Below are positions 52,206-61,728 of a DNA stretch of 64,000 nucleotides, piece after piece (position 1 is the first letter of the stretch; every line of letters begins with the position of its first letter). The notes beneath the pieces are model-generated. The model searched no databases, had not been told where the DNA came from, and worked only from the letters and a program-made list of their open reading frames with translations. The position numbers and the translations under genes are program-made. The stretch comes from JALYXI01 sp963716685 (lineage in GTDB: Bacteria > Acidobacteriota > Terriglobia > Bryobacterales > Bryobacteraceae): contig CAVQTR010000003.1 in NCBI GenBank assembly GCA_963716685.1, forward strand, positions 2,976,001-3,040,000, read 5' to 3'.

Positions 52206-52220
52206 CGGAACGAACTTCCT

Positions 52221-52610
52221 ATGGGCCGTGAGCACAGCACGCTCTCCACAACGCTTAGCATTTCGCCTCCTCACCGGAACCTGAGCGACCGCATCAACGG
52301 CAATCTGATTCAATCTGAAGTTGAAGGCGGCGTGTATCTGGACGACCTCGAAGAGGGGGACGTGCTGATCATCGAAACCCGCAACACCCATTACCGTCTG
52401 GTCACCAGCGGCTGTGGCACCGCGCTGATTTCCGGCCATCCGGTGTTTTGCCCGGATCCGGTGCTGGTCAGCGTCGAAGGCTCGAACTGGGGCGGGTCGC
52501 TGCTGAAGGCGAGTTTCATCGGCCGGGGCATGTGCCTCGAATTTCGTCATCCCGTTTTCCACACGGTGACCACTTCGCCTATCCTGCACATCCGGCACGA
52601 TCGCCCCTAA
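52221..52610 (+). CDS. Conserved hypothetical protein, beta-rich, 129 aa
   Basis: The protein has no signal peptide and is mostly beta strands: VYLDDLEEGDVLIIETRNTHYRLV and CLEFRHPVFHTVTTSPILHI. It has no recognised catalytic motif. The last four bases overlap the convergent exchanger gene. It is co-directional with the methyltransferase, 15 nt downstream. Confidence 0.6.
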   Translation: MGREHSTLSTTLSISPPHRNLSDRINGNLIQSEVEGGVYLDDLEEGDVLIIETRNTHYRLVTSGCGTALISGHPVFCPDPVLVSVEGSNWGGSLLKASFIGRGMCLEFRHPVFHTVTTSPILHIRHDRP

Positions 52611-53794
52611 AGCGTTTTCCAGAGCGCGGCGAATTCGGTAAACGCCTTCGGTTTGCGCCAGCCTGCCAGCAGCCGCACCAGTTCCACGCCGGCCCAGACA
52701 AAATACGCAATCGTCGTCCACTGATTGATGTGGTTGCGCAGGTACGTCAGAAGCGCGCCCCGATCGGTGTTTACCGAAAATACGATCTGCACCGTCCACA
52801 GGACGAACAGGAACAGCGCTTCCCACCACGCCAGCTCCATGTTGATCAGGAAGAGCGCGCCCAGCAGGGACTGTCCCAGCGTCATCATCATCTCGACGTT
52901 CTGCTGCGCGTCGAAGACGATGGTGGAAGCTGTATGCCGGCTGATTGACAATACCACGGGCAACAGCGCGGCCAGCAGCGTCCACTGGGTAATATTGCTC
53001 GAAACCATGTTCATCAAACCCAGCGACGCACGATCAATACTGCGCGCCCAGTAGAACGCGGACACCTGCTCGGGAAATTCCGAGACCAGAGGAGCAATCC
53101 ACTGAATAAACGTGAACCGCGAAATCCCGAGCGCCATGGACATGGCGAGCAGGCTGCTGACGAAAGGGTCAGTGGCGAAAAAGATCAGGACTCCGCCAGC
53201 GACGAAAAGCAGCGCGATCGCCGCGATGCGCACCGGTCGGCGCGAAGTCACAATCCTGTGCGGAACCCGGCCCAGATCTTCCACATCTTCCGATTCCTCG
53301 GCCGGAATGCGCCGAATCACCACGATGTAAGCGACGTAAATGCCCATCAGCACCAGCGCGTCGATCAGGCCCAGCGAGCCTTTCCAGCTGATTACGGCGA
53401 CATAAACCAGGCACACCAGCACGCCCAGCACCTGCGCGCTCTGCTGACTGGCCACCGCAATGCCGCGCATCGGCTTGCGGAAACGAGCGCGATAAGAGAG
53501 CGCGGCGGTGCAGTAGATCATGGGCCAGCCAAGGCCGGTCAGCAGCCGGATGGCGCCGGTCAGGTTCGCAATCAGCAGTTCCGTGCGCTGATGCCATGCC
53601 AGATCCGCTTCCACCGCAAACTCCGGCAGCGTCTGCATCCACGCCAGAATCACCAGCGCGAAGCCCTGCGCCATGAAGAACTGCGCCGCTTCCGCGCCCC
53701 AGGCGATGAACAGAGAGGCAAGCAGAATGGCGGGGCCGGTCCAAAGAATGGACAGCGGATCGCCGACCGCCGCGGGCGCGGCCGCCGACAACAT
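52607..53794 (-). CDS. Sodium/calcium exchanger-like membrane protein
   Basis: The 395-residue protein has about eleven hydrophobic segments in two similar halves, with the acid-containing repeats QTLPEFAVEADLAWHQ and WIAPLVSEFPEQVSAFYWA. These resemble the alpha-repeats of CaCA exchangers. It probably moves Ca2+ or another divalent cation against Na+ or H+. ATG 53794 lies 20 nt after the nadB stop; an upstream TTG at 53848 would overlap nadB. The two genes are in the same direction and may be co-transcribed. Confidence 0.78.
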   Translation of the reverse strand: MLSAAAPAAVGDPLSILWTGPAILLASLFIAWGAEAAQFFMAQGFALVILAWMQTLPEFAVEADLAWHQRTELLIANLTGAIRLLTGLGWPMIYCTAALSYRARFRKPMRGIAVASQQSAQVLGVLVCLVYVAVISWKGSLGLIDALVLMGIYVAYIVVIRRIPAEESEDVEDLGRVPHRIVTSRRPVRIAAIALLFVAGGVLIFFATDPFVSSLLAMSMALGISRFTFIQWIAPLVSEFPEQVSAFYWARSIDRASLGLMNMVSSNITQWTLLAALLPVVLSISRHTASTIVFDAQQNVEMMMTLGQSLLGALFLINMELAWWEALFLFVLWTVQIVFSVNTDRGALLTYLRNHINQWTTIAYFVWAGVELVRLLAGWRKPKAFTEFAALWKTL

Positions 53795-53813
53795 CAGGAT
53801 CAGTGCCGGCTGA

Positions 53814-55355
53814 TTAATCTTCCGGTTCGACGAACTGAACGTTGGCAATCTCTCTTGAGAGTAGCGAAGGTTTTTCGAACGCGGGGCTTTTCACCGGGAA
53901 GTCCTGCCGGAAGTGTGCGCCGCGGCTTTCTTCGCGCGCCAGCGCGGAGCGGGCGATCAGCAGCGCCACAGTGTGCAGACTGCGCAGGTCGTACTGCGGC
54001 AGATGCGCGTCCGTGGAAGGCGCGCGTTCCACGGCTTCCAGACGCGCAACCGCGTCGCGGAGGCCTTCGGCGTCGCGCACGATCCCGCACTTTTCCGAGG
54101 CAATCGCGCGCACTTCCTGCTCCGAGGCGCGCGGGAACAGCAGCTCAGGCCCGCCCTCATCCGAACGGGGCGCGGGAGAAGCTTCCCTCATGGCCGCCCC
54201 CGCGCGCGCGCCGAACACAACGCCTTCCAGCAGCGAATTGCTGGCCAGCCGGTTGGCGCCGTGCACACCCGTGCACGCGGTTTCGCCGGCAGCGAACAGC
54301 CGCGGCAGGCTGCTGCGGCCATCCAGATCGGTGCGTACGCCGCCCATGGCGTAATGCGCTGCGGGACGCACCGGCGCAGGCTGCGTCGAGATATCGACGC
54401 CGTAAGTCAGGCACGTCTTGTAAATGCGTGGGAAACGCTCCCGGATAAAAGCCGCGGGCCGGCTGGTCAGATCCAGGAACACATGCGGCGACTGCGTGCG
54501 GCGCAGTTCCTCCGTGATGGCGCGCGCCACCACGTCACGCGGCGCCAGATCCGCCATGGCGTGATAACGCGGCATGAATCGCTCACCCTGCGCGTTCAGC
54601 AGCAGCGCGCCTTCGCCGCGCAGCGCTTCGGAGAGCAGGAACCGCGGCGCACCCTCAACATGCAGCGCCGTGGGATGGAACTGAACGAATTCGATGTTCG
54701 AAATTCCGGCTCCCGCGCGCCACGCCATCGCCATGCCGTCGCCGGTGGCGACATCGGGATTGGTGGTGTCGAGGTAGACCCGGCCGAGTCCGCCCGTTGC
54801 CAGCAGCACGGCCCGCGCGGGAAAGCGAGAGAGCGAGCCGGCGGCTTCATCGTACACCATGGCACCCGAGACTTCGCCGTCATGGGTCAGCAGATCGACT
54901 GTCGCCGCATAAGTCTGGAAGCAGATATTGGGCAGCGACGCGGCCTTACGGTAGAGAGTGCGTGCAATCTCGCGCCCGGTGGAATCGCCGTGAGAATGGA
55001 GAATGCGGTTGCGGCTGTGAGCGGCCTCGCGCGTGAAGGAAAGGCCCGCGGCATCGCGGTCGAACTCCGCGCCCCATCCGATCAGCTGCTGGATGGCCGC
55101 TGGACCTTCTTCCACCAGCGTGTGCACGGCGGCGCGGTCGCACAAACCATCGCCGGCGTAGAGCGTGTCCTGCTCGTGCAGCTCCACTTCGTCATCGTCA
55201 CTGAGCGCCACGGCGATGCCGCCCTGCGCGTACTCCGAAGAGGATTCCCGAAGAGTGTCCTTGGCGATTACCAGAACCGTTCCGGCCGCGGCCAGTTCAA
55301 TGGCGGCACGCAATCCGGCGACGCCCGATCCGACCACCAGAAAGTCACATTCCAT
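53814..55355 (-). CDS. nadB: L-aspartate oxidase
   Basis: The 513-residue flavoprotein oxidises L-aspartate to iminoaspartate for NAD synthesis. It has the dinucleotide-binding start FLVVGSGVAGLRAAIELA and SSSEYAQGGIAVALSDDD. HSRNRILHSHGDSTGREIARTLYRKA carries the active-site residues, and GVHGANRLASNSLLEGVVFG sits in the FAD domain. ATG 55355 was chosen over 55385 because it opens directly into the conserved core and does not run into aroB. Confidence 0.96.
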   Translation of the reverse strand: MECDFLVVGSGVAGLRAAIELAAAGTVLVIAKDTLRESSSEYAQGGIAVALSDDDEVELHEQDTLYAGDGLCDRAAVHTLVEEGPAAIQQLIGWGAEFDRDAAGLSFTREAAHSRNRILHSHGDSTGREIARTLYRKAASLPNICFQTYAATVDLLTHDGEVSGAMVYDEAAGSLSRFPARAVLLATGGLGRVYLDTTNPDVATGDGMAMAWRAGAGISNIEFVQFHPTALHVEGAPRFLLSEALRGEGALLLNAQGERFMPRYHAMADLAPRDVVARAITEELRRTQSPHVFLDLTSRPAAFIRERFPRIYKTCLTYGVDISTQPAPVRPAAHYAMGGVRTDLDGRSSLPRLFAAGETACTGVHGANRLASNSLLEGVVFGARAGAAMREASPAPRSDEGGPELLFPRASEQEVRAIASEKCGIVRDAEGLRDAVARLEAVERAPSTDAHLPQYDLRSLHTVALLIARSALAREESRGAHFRQDFPVKSPAFEKPSLLSREIANVQFVEPED

Positions 55356-55378
55356 CCAATGATGCGATTCTAACAGTG

Positions 55379-56461
55379 ATGGCATTGATGGCTAAGTTTG
55401 CGGTGCGCACGCCGCAGGCCGTGTACGAGACGCACGTGGCGCGCGGCCTGATCGAGCAGGCCGCGGACTTTGTGCCGGCATCCGCCTCGCGCGTGTTTGT
55501 GGTGACCACGCACGATGTTTGGAAGCATCAGGGCGCGCGTCTGGAACAGGGCCTTCGAGGCATCGACTTCGAACCGCTCTATCTGCCAGGCGGCGAGGAG
55601 CAGAAGCGCCTGGCGCCGCTGGAAGCGCTGGCGGAGCAGATGGTTGCGCGCGGCGGCGACCGATCGAGCATCGTGATCGCCTTCGGCGGCGGCATTGTGA
55701 CTGATATGGGCGGCTTTCTGGCGGCCATCTTCATGCGCGGCATTCCTGTTTTGCAGATTCCGACCACGCTGCTGGCGCAGGTGGACGCGGCGGTGGGCGG
55801 CAAGACCGGCGTGAATCTGACCGCCGGAAAGAATCTGATCGGCAGCTTTCATCAGCCGCTCGCGGTGCTGACGGATCCCGCCGCTGTGGATACGCTGCCC
55901 GAACGCGAATACCGCGCGGGCCTCTATGAAGTCATCAAACATGGCGTGATTGCGAGCGAGCCGCTGTTTCGCCTGATGGAAGACCGGCGCGATGCCGTGA
56001 TGGGGAGATGTCCGGCAGAAGTGGATGAGATGATCCGCGAATCGGTTCGCATCAAAGCCGAAGTGGTTTCGGCGGATGAGCGCGAATCCGGACTGCGGCG
56101 TATTCTGAACTTCGGCCATACGTTCGGCCACGCGCTGGAAGCGGAGACGCAGTACAGACTCTTCCTGCACGGCGAAGCGGTAGCGTGGGGCATGGGATGC
56201 GCCGCGCGTCTGGCCGTGATGGAAGACCTTCTAACCGAGCCGGAGAGCGAGCGAATTCTGAGCACCATTCGCGCTTATGGCGAGATCCCTTCGCTGGCTG
56301 GCATCAGCGGCCAGGCCATCGAGCAGCGGCTGCTTTCGGATAAGAAGACCGTGCACGGCCGCATTCATTTCGTGCTGCCGGAGCGCATCGGCCAGGCGGT
56401 GGTGAAAGCGGGCGTCGCGGAATCCCATGTGCACGCCGCGATCGCTCAGGCGCTGGCGTGA
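55379..56461 (+). CDS. aroB: 3-dehydroquinate synthase
   Basis: The 360-residue enzyme cyclises DAHP to dehydroquinate using NAD and zinc. It has FGGGIVTDMGGFLAAIFMRG, LAQVDAAVGGKTGVNL, GLYEVIKHGVIA, ILNFGHTFGHALEAE and HGEAVAWGMGCA zinc-ligand motif. It overlaps menG by 4 nt (GTGA). It is divergent from nadB, with start ATG 55379 or 55388. Confidence 0.96.
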   Translation: MALMAKFAVRTPQAVYETHVARGLIEQAADFVPASASRVFVVTTHDVWKHQGARLEQGLRGIDFEPLYLPGGEEQKRLAPLEALAEQMVARGGDRSSIVIAFGGGIVTDMGGFLAAIFMRGIPVLQIPTTLLAQVDAAVGGKTGVNLTAGKNLIGSFHQPLAVLTDPAAVDTLPEREYRAGLYEVIKHGVIASEPLFRLMEDRRDAVMGRCPAEVDEMIRESVRIKAEVVSADERESGLRRILNFGHTFGHALEAETQYRLFLHGEAVAWGMGCAARLAVMEDLLTEPESERILSTIRAYGEIPSLAGISGQAIEQRLLSDKKTVHGRIHFVLPERIGQAVVKAGVAESHVHAAIAQALA

Positions 56462-57246
56462 GCGGCACCACGCCTGCGGGCACAACCAACGACGCCGAGG
56501 CTTCGCAGTGGGTGCGCGCGATGTTTGGGCGCGTGGCGCATCGCTACGACTTCGCCAATCACCTGCTTTCGCTGAACATCGACAGACACTGGCGAGCCCG
56601 CACGGTGGCGCGGGTGCGCGCTGTGCTGCGGCGTCCGGGCGCGCGCGTGCTGGATCTCTGCTGCGGCACAGGCGATTTGATGCTGGCTCTTGAGCGCGAG
56701 CGCGGCGCGCCGGTGATCGGCAGCGATTTCTGCCACCCCATGCTAACTGCGGCGGCACGAAAGGGCGCTCATCGTCCGATTCTGGTGGAAGCGGATGCGC
56801 TGTGCCTGCCGGTGCCGGAAGCCTCGCTCGATCTGATTACGGTAGCCTTTGGCTTCCGTAACCTGGCGAATTATGAGCGGGGTCTGAGTGAATTGAGACG
56901 GGTGCTGCGGCGCGGCGGCATGCTGGCGATTCTGGAGTTTTCGCAGCCGCCGAATGCGGCGTTTGCGGCACTGTACGGGTTCTACTCGCGGCGCGTTCTG
57001 CCGTGGATCGGCGGAGCTATCTCCGGCTCACGCGATGCGTATGCATATCTGCCGGAATCGGTGCGCCGGTTCCCCTCGGCGGAGAAGCTGGCGGCCATGA
57101 TGACGGCGGCGGGATTCAGCCAGGTGAACTTCGAACGAATGACTTTCGGGATCGTCGCGCTCCACATCGGGCGCGTACACGAAGCGCACTTAAACGATGC
57201 TGACGCCCATGCTGCGGGCGGTACCGCGCACGGAGTTCATAGCTGA
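56458..57246 (+). CDS. menG: Demethylmenaquinone methyltransferase (UbiE/MenG family)
   Basis: The protein has the UbiE signatures: NHLLSLNIDRHWRARTV, VLDLCCGTGDLMLALE for SAM, DLITVAFGFRNLANYERGLSELRRVLRRGG and PSAEKLAAMMTAAGFSQV. It methylates demethylmenaquinone (or a related quinone) in respiratory quinone synthesis. It overlaps aroB by 4 nt. The last 19 residues after GIVALHIG (57190-57246) run past rplK's stop and are unlike usual MenG ends. Removal of one base in the GGGCG near 57172 would end the protein at 57193, so a further insertion is possible. Confidence 0.92.
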   Translation: MSGTTPAGTTNDAEASQWVRAMFGRVAHRYDFANHLLSLNIDRHWRARTVARVRAVLRRPGARVLDLCCGTGDLMLALERERGAPVIGSDFCHPMLTAAARKGAHRPILVEADALCLPVPEASLDLITVAFGFRNLANYERGLSELRRVLRRGGMLAILEFSQPPNAAFAALYGFYSRRVLPWIGGAISGSRDAYAYLPESVRRFPSAEKLAAMMTAAGFSQVNFERMTFGIVALHIGRVHEAHLNDADAHAAGGTAHGVHS

Positions 57247-57618
57247 TTCGAGCGAAACCGTGTTCAGATCAGGGAGCTTGATCTTGGCGATCTCCTCGAT
57301 CTGCTTTTCGGTGATCTCGCCGACTTTGGTCTTGTGCGGCTCGGCGGAACCCTTCGCGATGTTCACGGCGCGCTTGATGAGCACCGGTACCGGCGGAGTC
57401 TTCGTGATGAACGTGAAGCTGCGGTCCGAGTAGATGGTGATTACGACGGGGATGATCAGGCCTTCCTGATCCTTGCCAGACGTCTTGGCGTTATAGGCCT
57501 TGCAGAAATCCATGATGTTCACGCCCTGAGGGCCGAGAGCGGTGCCGACGGGCGGCGCCGGAGTGGCTTTGCCCGCGGGGATCTGCAATTTTACTTGTCC
57601 GGTTACTTTCTTTGCCAT
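57190..57618 (-). CDS. rplK: 50S ribosomal protein L11
   Basis: The 142-residue L11 starts with KVTGQVKLQIPAGKATPAPPVGTALGPQGVNIM, the two-proline loop and RNA-binding glycine-rich start. It ends with the L11 C-terminal region AMNSVRGTARSMGVSIV. It binds 23S rRNA near the GTPase centre. It follows nusG after 4 nt in the conserved secE-nusG-rplK order. Confidence 0.98.
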   Translation of the reverse strand: MAKKVTGQVKLQIPAGKATPAPPVGTALGPQGVNIMDFCKAYNAKTSGKDQEGLIIPVVITIYSDRSFTFITKTPPVPVLIKRAVNIAKGSAEPHKTKVGEITEKQIEEIAKIKLPDLNTVSLESAMNSVRGTARSMGVSIV

Positions 57619-57622
57619 TCGC

Positions 57623-58322
57623 TTATACCTTTTCTACTTGCAGAAAATCGAGCTCGACGGGCGTGGCGCGGCCAAAAATGGTGACCAGCACGCGGAGCGT
57701 GTTGCGTTCGGGATTCACTTCGTCCACCTTGCCCGAGAAGTTGGTGAACGGCCCATCCACAATGCGCACGTTGTCGTTCTTGTCGAACGTCATCTTCGGG
57801 CGCGGACGATCCGCCGAGTATTGCTGGCGGTACAAAATTGCGTTGACTTCATCGGCGGTCAAGAGGCACGGGGTGCGTGCCGCCGCCCACAAATCCGGTG
57901 ACGCGGGGCGTGGCTTTGATGGCATGCCACATCTCGTCATCCATATCCAGTTCCACCAGCACATAGCCAGGATAGACCAGGCGCTTGCTGGTGACTTTCT
58001 TGCCATTGCGAAGCTCCACCACTTCCTCGGTGGGGATCAGGATCTGGCCGATCTTATCGGCGAATCCGAACGCCTCCGAGCGGGTCTTGAGCGACTCCGC
58101 CACTTTTTGCTCGAACCCGGAATAGGTGTGCACGATGAACCATTTCTTGGTGTTCTCGGGCAGGATTTCAGCGGGCGGTTCGGCTTCGACTTCGGGCTCG
58201 TGATCGCCGGACATCACTTCCCCGTGCGGAAGGACGTCTTCGCTCTCAAGCGTTTCAGAGGTTTCCAAGTCAGGCACGGTGTGTTCCTCGCTGTCTTCGG
58301 GATAAGCGCTACTGTCGATCAT
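57623..58322 (-). CDS. nusG: Transcription antitermination/elongation factor NusG, interrupted by one insertion
   Basis: NusG couples transcription with translation. The N-terminal part has an acidic extension of about 57 residues and KKWFIVHTYSGFEQKVAESL with VYPGYVLVELDMDDEMWHAIKATPRVTGFVGGG. The frame then breaks at 57860-57863 (CTTG where CTG is expected) before the KOW domain. In the other frame, LTADEVNAILYRQQ and FDKNDNVRIVDGPFTNFSGKVDEV provide the NGN end and KOW motif. The 700-nt span is a multiple of 3 plus 1. Because this gene is normally essential, a sequencing error is likely. It lies between secE and rplK. Confidence 0.93.
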
Positions 58323-58329
58323 TCAACTT

Positions 58330-58581
58330 CTACTTCGTGAGCGCCGTGTACAGCTTGCCAACCGAGTTGACGATCAGTTCATCGACGATTTTGAAATACG
58401 CGGCAAAGGCGAAAACCGTGAGGATCACGATCGCGGTGGTAGCCTGGACCTGCGCGCGCGTCGGCCATGTGACACGTTTCATTTCCAGCTGAAGATCCGC
58501 GATGTAATTGCGCGTGATCTCCGGCCATTGCTTCATGTTTTCGAGCGTGCCGGGTTTGGTTGTTTCTGCGATGCCTGCCAT
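58330..58581 (-). CDS. secE: Preprotein translocase subunit SecE
   Basis: The 83-residue protein has a hydrophilic start, the helix ending in MKRVTWPTRAQVQ (the conserved SecE hinge) and one transmembrane segment (TAIVILTVFAFAAYFKIVDELI). It is part of the SecYEG translocon. The gene is first of secE-nusG-rplK after tRNA-Trp. Confidence 0.95.
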   Translation of the reverse strand: MAGIAETTKPGTLENMKQWPEITRNYIADLQLEMKRVTWPTRAQVQATTAIVILTVFAFAAYFKIVDELIVNSVGKLYTALTK

Positions 58582-58604
58582 ATACGATGCCTTTTTGCCG
58601 GGAT

Positions 58605-58679
58605 TGGCAGGGGCGGAGGGATTCGAACCCCCACTCGCGGTTTTGGAGACCGCTGGTCTGCCGTTAAACCTACGCCCCT
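58605..58679 (-). tRNA. tRNA-Trp (anticodon CCA)
   Basis: The minus strand folds as a complete cloverleaf: acceptor AGGGGCG/CGCCCCT, anticodon loop CTCCAAA within GCGGT/ACCGC, T-arm with TTCGAAT and an encoded CCA. It lies in the tuf-rpmG-tRNA-Trp-secE cluster, as in many bacteria. Confidence 0.97.
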
Positions 58680-58703
58680 TCGTTCCAGGACGACAAGTTC
58701 AGT

Positions 58704-58854
58704 TTACTTGATTTCCTTATGCGGCTGGTGCTTGCGGCAATAAGGGCAGAACTTGCTGCAGTTCAATCCGCTCAGTGGTGGTCTTCTTGTTCTTGGTTTT
58801 CGAATAATTGCGGTTTTTGCATTCACCGCATTGAAAAGTAATGATTTCGCGCAT
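58704..58854 (-). CDS. rpmG: 50S ribosomal protein L33, with one single-base insertion
   Basis: The frame begins MREIITFQCGECKNRNYSKTKNKK, the L33 start with its first zinc-binding CxxC. Reading on, the sequence breaks near 58755 (CTGCAGCAAG), but skipping one base gives KFCPYCRKHQPHKEIK, the second CxxC and the usual end. The 151-nt span is 50 codons plus 1. AGGAG precedes the ATG. The gene lies between tuf and tRNA-Trp. Confidence 0.93.
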
Positions 58855-58882
58855 TTCGTTCTCCTGACTGCTTTATTTCCGC

Positions 58883-60070
<1,188 letters not shown>

Positions 60071-60133
60071 GGTGGATTACCGATTTATCAAAACGAACCC
60101 GAATGCTGAGTGGTCGTACAGGCGGGACACGGT

Positions 60134-60139
60134 AAGTAT
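60134..60139 (-). promoter_or_regulatory. Candidate tuf promoter, extended -10
   Basis: TATACT on the minus strand is preceded by TTTGC (TGCTATACTT), matching the his-operon promoter. It lies 64 nt upstream of the tuf ATG, giving a leader of about 55 nt. No clear -35 element is seen. Confidence 0.5.
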
Positions 60140-60214
60140 AGCAAAGGACAGTGCCATCCGGGAAGCGCCGGGCCGCTGCCGTGGACGCTGCGGAACGAAC
60201 CCAGTCCGGGGCGG

Positions 60215-60332
60215 TTGTGCAGAATTGTGCAGGATTGTGCATGTTTTTGCGATGCACAATGGCCTGGCCGAGAGGGACGGACCTGCCCGATTTACTGCTT
60301 TCCTGCTGTTCACTATTGTGCAGGATTGTGCA
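60215..60332 (-). repeat. Phased TTGTGCA heptamer repeats upstream of tuf
   Basis: Five direct copies of TTGTGCA (60215, 60225, 60235, 60316, 60326) and one inverted copy (60253-60259) occur in two clusters. Copies within a cluster start exactly 10 nt apart, one helical turn. A 19-nt stretch is identical at 60224-60242 and 60315-60333. This looks like binding sites for a regulator stacked on one face of the DNA. Confidence 0.6.
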
Positions 60333-60431
60333 TTTTTCGCGTTGGCCACTCTGCTGCACCAGCGCCCTGGCTTTTTGCGGAACAAAGCCAAACCCGGCGA
60401 ACGTGCAACGGAAATGAAGGTGTTTCTTGAA

Positions 60432-60507
<76 letters not shown>

Positions 60508-60517
60508 CGAAAAACAG

Positions 60518-60605
60518 TGGTGGACAGGGAAGGATTCGAACCTTCGTAGCCCGATAGGACGGCAGATTTACAGTCTGCTGGTATTAACCGCTCACCCACC
60601 TGTCC
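60518..60605 (-). tRNA. tRNA-Tyr (anticodon GTA)
   Basis: An 88-nt tRNA with acceptor GGACAGG/CCTGTCC, anticodon loop CTGTAAA, a long variable arm as in bacterial tRNA-Tyr, and encoded CCA. It lies 10 nt upstream of tRNA-Thr in the same direction. Confidence 0.97.
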
Positions 60606-60612
60606 GGGTGTC

Positions 60613-60814
60613 CTACCCGTTTAGGTTAGCGTAATTGGTCGTGAGTTCGCAAGATCGAAGAGGGTCAGGGCTCGATGAGGCAGCCACCTCGATGTCCTCC
60701 GCGCGACTGACAGGCTCGGGAATGCTGTCACCCGCCTCGCGCAGACACCGAATGTGGAACTCGATGGCCCCAGCCGTCAGCCGCCAGAGCTTTCAGAATG
60801 TCGCGAACTTCCAT
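60613..60814 (-). pseudogene. HicA-HicB toxin-antitoxin relic, fused by deletion
   Basis: An ATG at 60814 encodes the start of HicA (MEVRDILKALAADGW). Directly after it the sequence continues, in another frame, with the C-terminal end of HicB: AIEFHIRCLREAGDSIPEPVSRAEDIEVAA and a stop at 60613. Most of hicA and the start of hicB are missing. The single event that removed about 200-300 bases left a dead pair. The tail lies 7 bp from tRNA-Tyr. Confidence 0.72.
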
Positions 60815-60888
60815 AGAGGATGGTCCAGTATGGCCAACCTGCGTCGCTAATCTGACTTGCCAGTCCGGATCTGTGAGACTAACAGAGG

Positions 60889-61728
60889 ATGAACATTGCC
60901 GAGTTCAGCGCGCTGCTGTTCACGGGCTCGCTGGCGGCGGGTTTCGTCGGATCGCTGACCGGGCTTGGCGGGGGCGTGGTGCTGGTTCCGCTGCTCACGC
61001 TGGCCTTTCACGTGGACATGCGCTACGCCATTGGCGCATCGCTCATTTCCGTGATTGCCACGTCTTCCGGCTCTGCCGCCGCTTATGTGCGCGAAGGCTT
61101 CTCGAACGTCCGCATCGGGCTGTTTCTGGAGATCGCGACCAGCATCGGCGCGCTGGTGGGCGCGGCGCTGGCGGCTCGCGTCCCCACCGCCGCCCTGGCC
61201 ATTCTGCTCGGCGTGGTCCTGCTGTTTTCGGCGTTCGCTCCGGCGCATGCCGGTCACGGTCCCGCGAAGGGATCGCAGGAGCGCCGCTCGCTCGGCACCA
61301 TCCTGAAGCTCAACAGTTCTTTCCCCGGCGCGGATGGCATGGAAACCTACAACGTTCACCGCGTGCCGCTGGGCTTCAGCATGATGTCGCTGGCCGGCAT
61401 GCTCTCGGGACTGCTGGGCATCGGCTCGGGCGCGGTGAAGGTGCTCGCCATGGACCTCGCGATGGGGCTGCCGTTCAAGGTCTCCACCACTACCAGCAAC
61501 TTCATGATCGGTGTGACGGCGGCGGCCAGTGCCGGGGTGTACCTGCATCGAGGCTATGTGGATCCGGGTTTGGCGATGCCGGTGATGCTGGGCGTGGTGG
61601 GCGGTTCGCTGATCGGGTCGCGCCTGCTGGCCGGAGCCGATGCCGGCCACCTCCGCGTGTTCTTTCGCGCAGTGATTCTGCTGCTGGGCGTGGAGATGAT
61701 TTACAACGGCTGGACCGGGAGGATCTGA
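60889..61728 (+). CDS. TSUP (TauE/SafE) family anion exporter
   Basis: The 279-residue protein has about eight transmembrane segments in two similar halves, each starting with a glycine-rich motif: GFVGSLTGLGGGVVLVPLL and GMLSGLLGIGSGAVKVLAM. Members export sulfite, sulfonates or related organic anions. Its stop overlaps the DUF1634 gene start (ATGA-type), the usual partner. Confidence 0.9.
   Translation: MNIAEFSALLFTGSLAAGFVGSLTGLGGGVVLVPLLTLAFHVDMRYAIGASLISVIATSSGSAAAYVREGFSNVRIGLFLEIATSIGALVGAALAARVPTAALAILLGVVLLFSAFAPAHAGHGPAKGSQERRSLGTILKLNSSFPGADGMETYNVHRVPLGFSMMSLAGMLSGLLGIGSGAVKVLAMDLAMGLPFKVSTTTSNFMIGVTAAASAGVYLHRGYVDPGLAMPVMLGVVGGSLIGSRLLAGADAGHLRVFFRAVILLLGVEMIYNGWTGRI

Larger units (their letters stand above)
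60071..60431. other. 361-base region upstream of tuf
   Basis: No gene is seen. It contains the tuf promoter and TTGTGCA repeats listed separately. The stretch 60341-60431 shows nothing recognisable. Confidence 0.7.

Noticed and set aside
53913..55373. Long plus-strand open frame of 486 codons antisense to nadB
   Set aside because: It has no recognisable domain and mirrors nadB, whose motifs are complete; long antisense frames are expected at this GC content.
60635..60850. Plus-strand 71-codon frame opposite the HicAB relic
   Set aside because: It is the shadow of the relic on the other strand.
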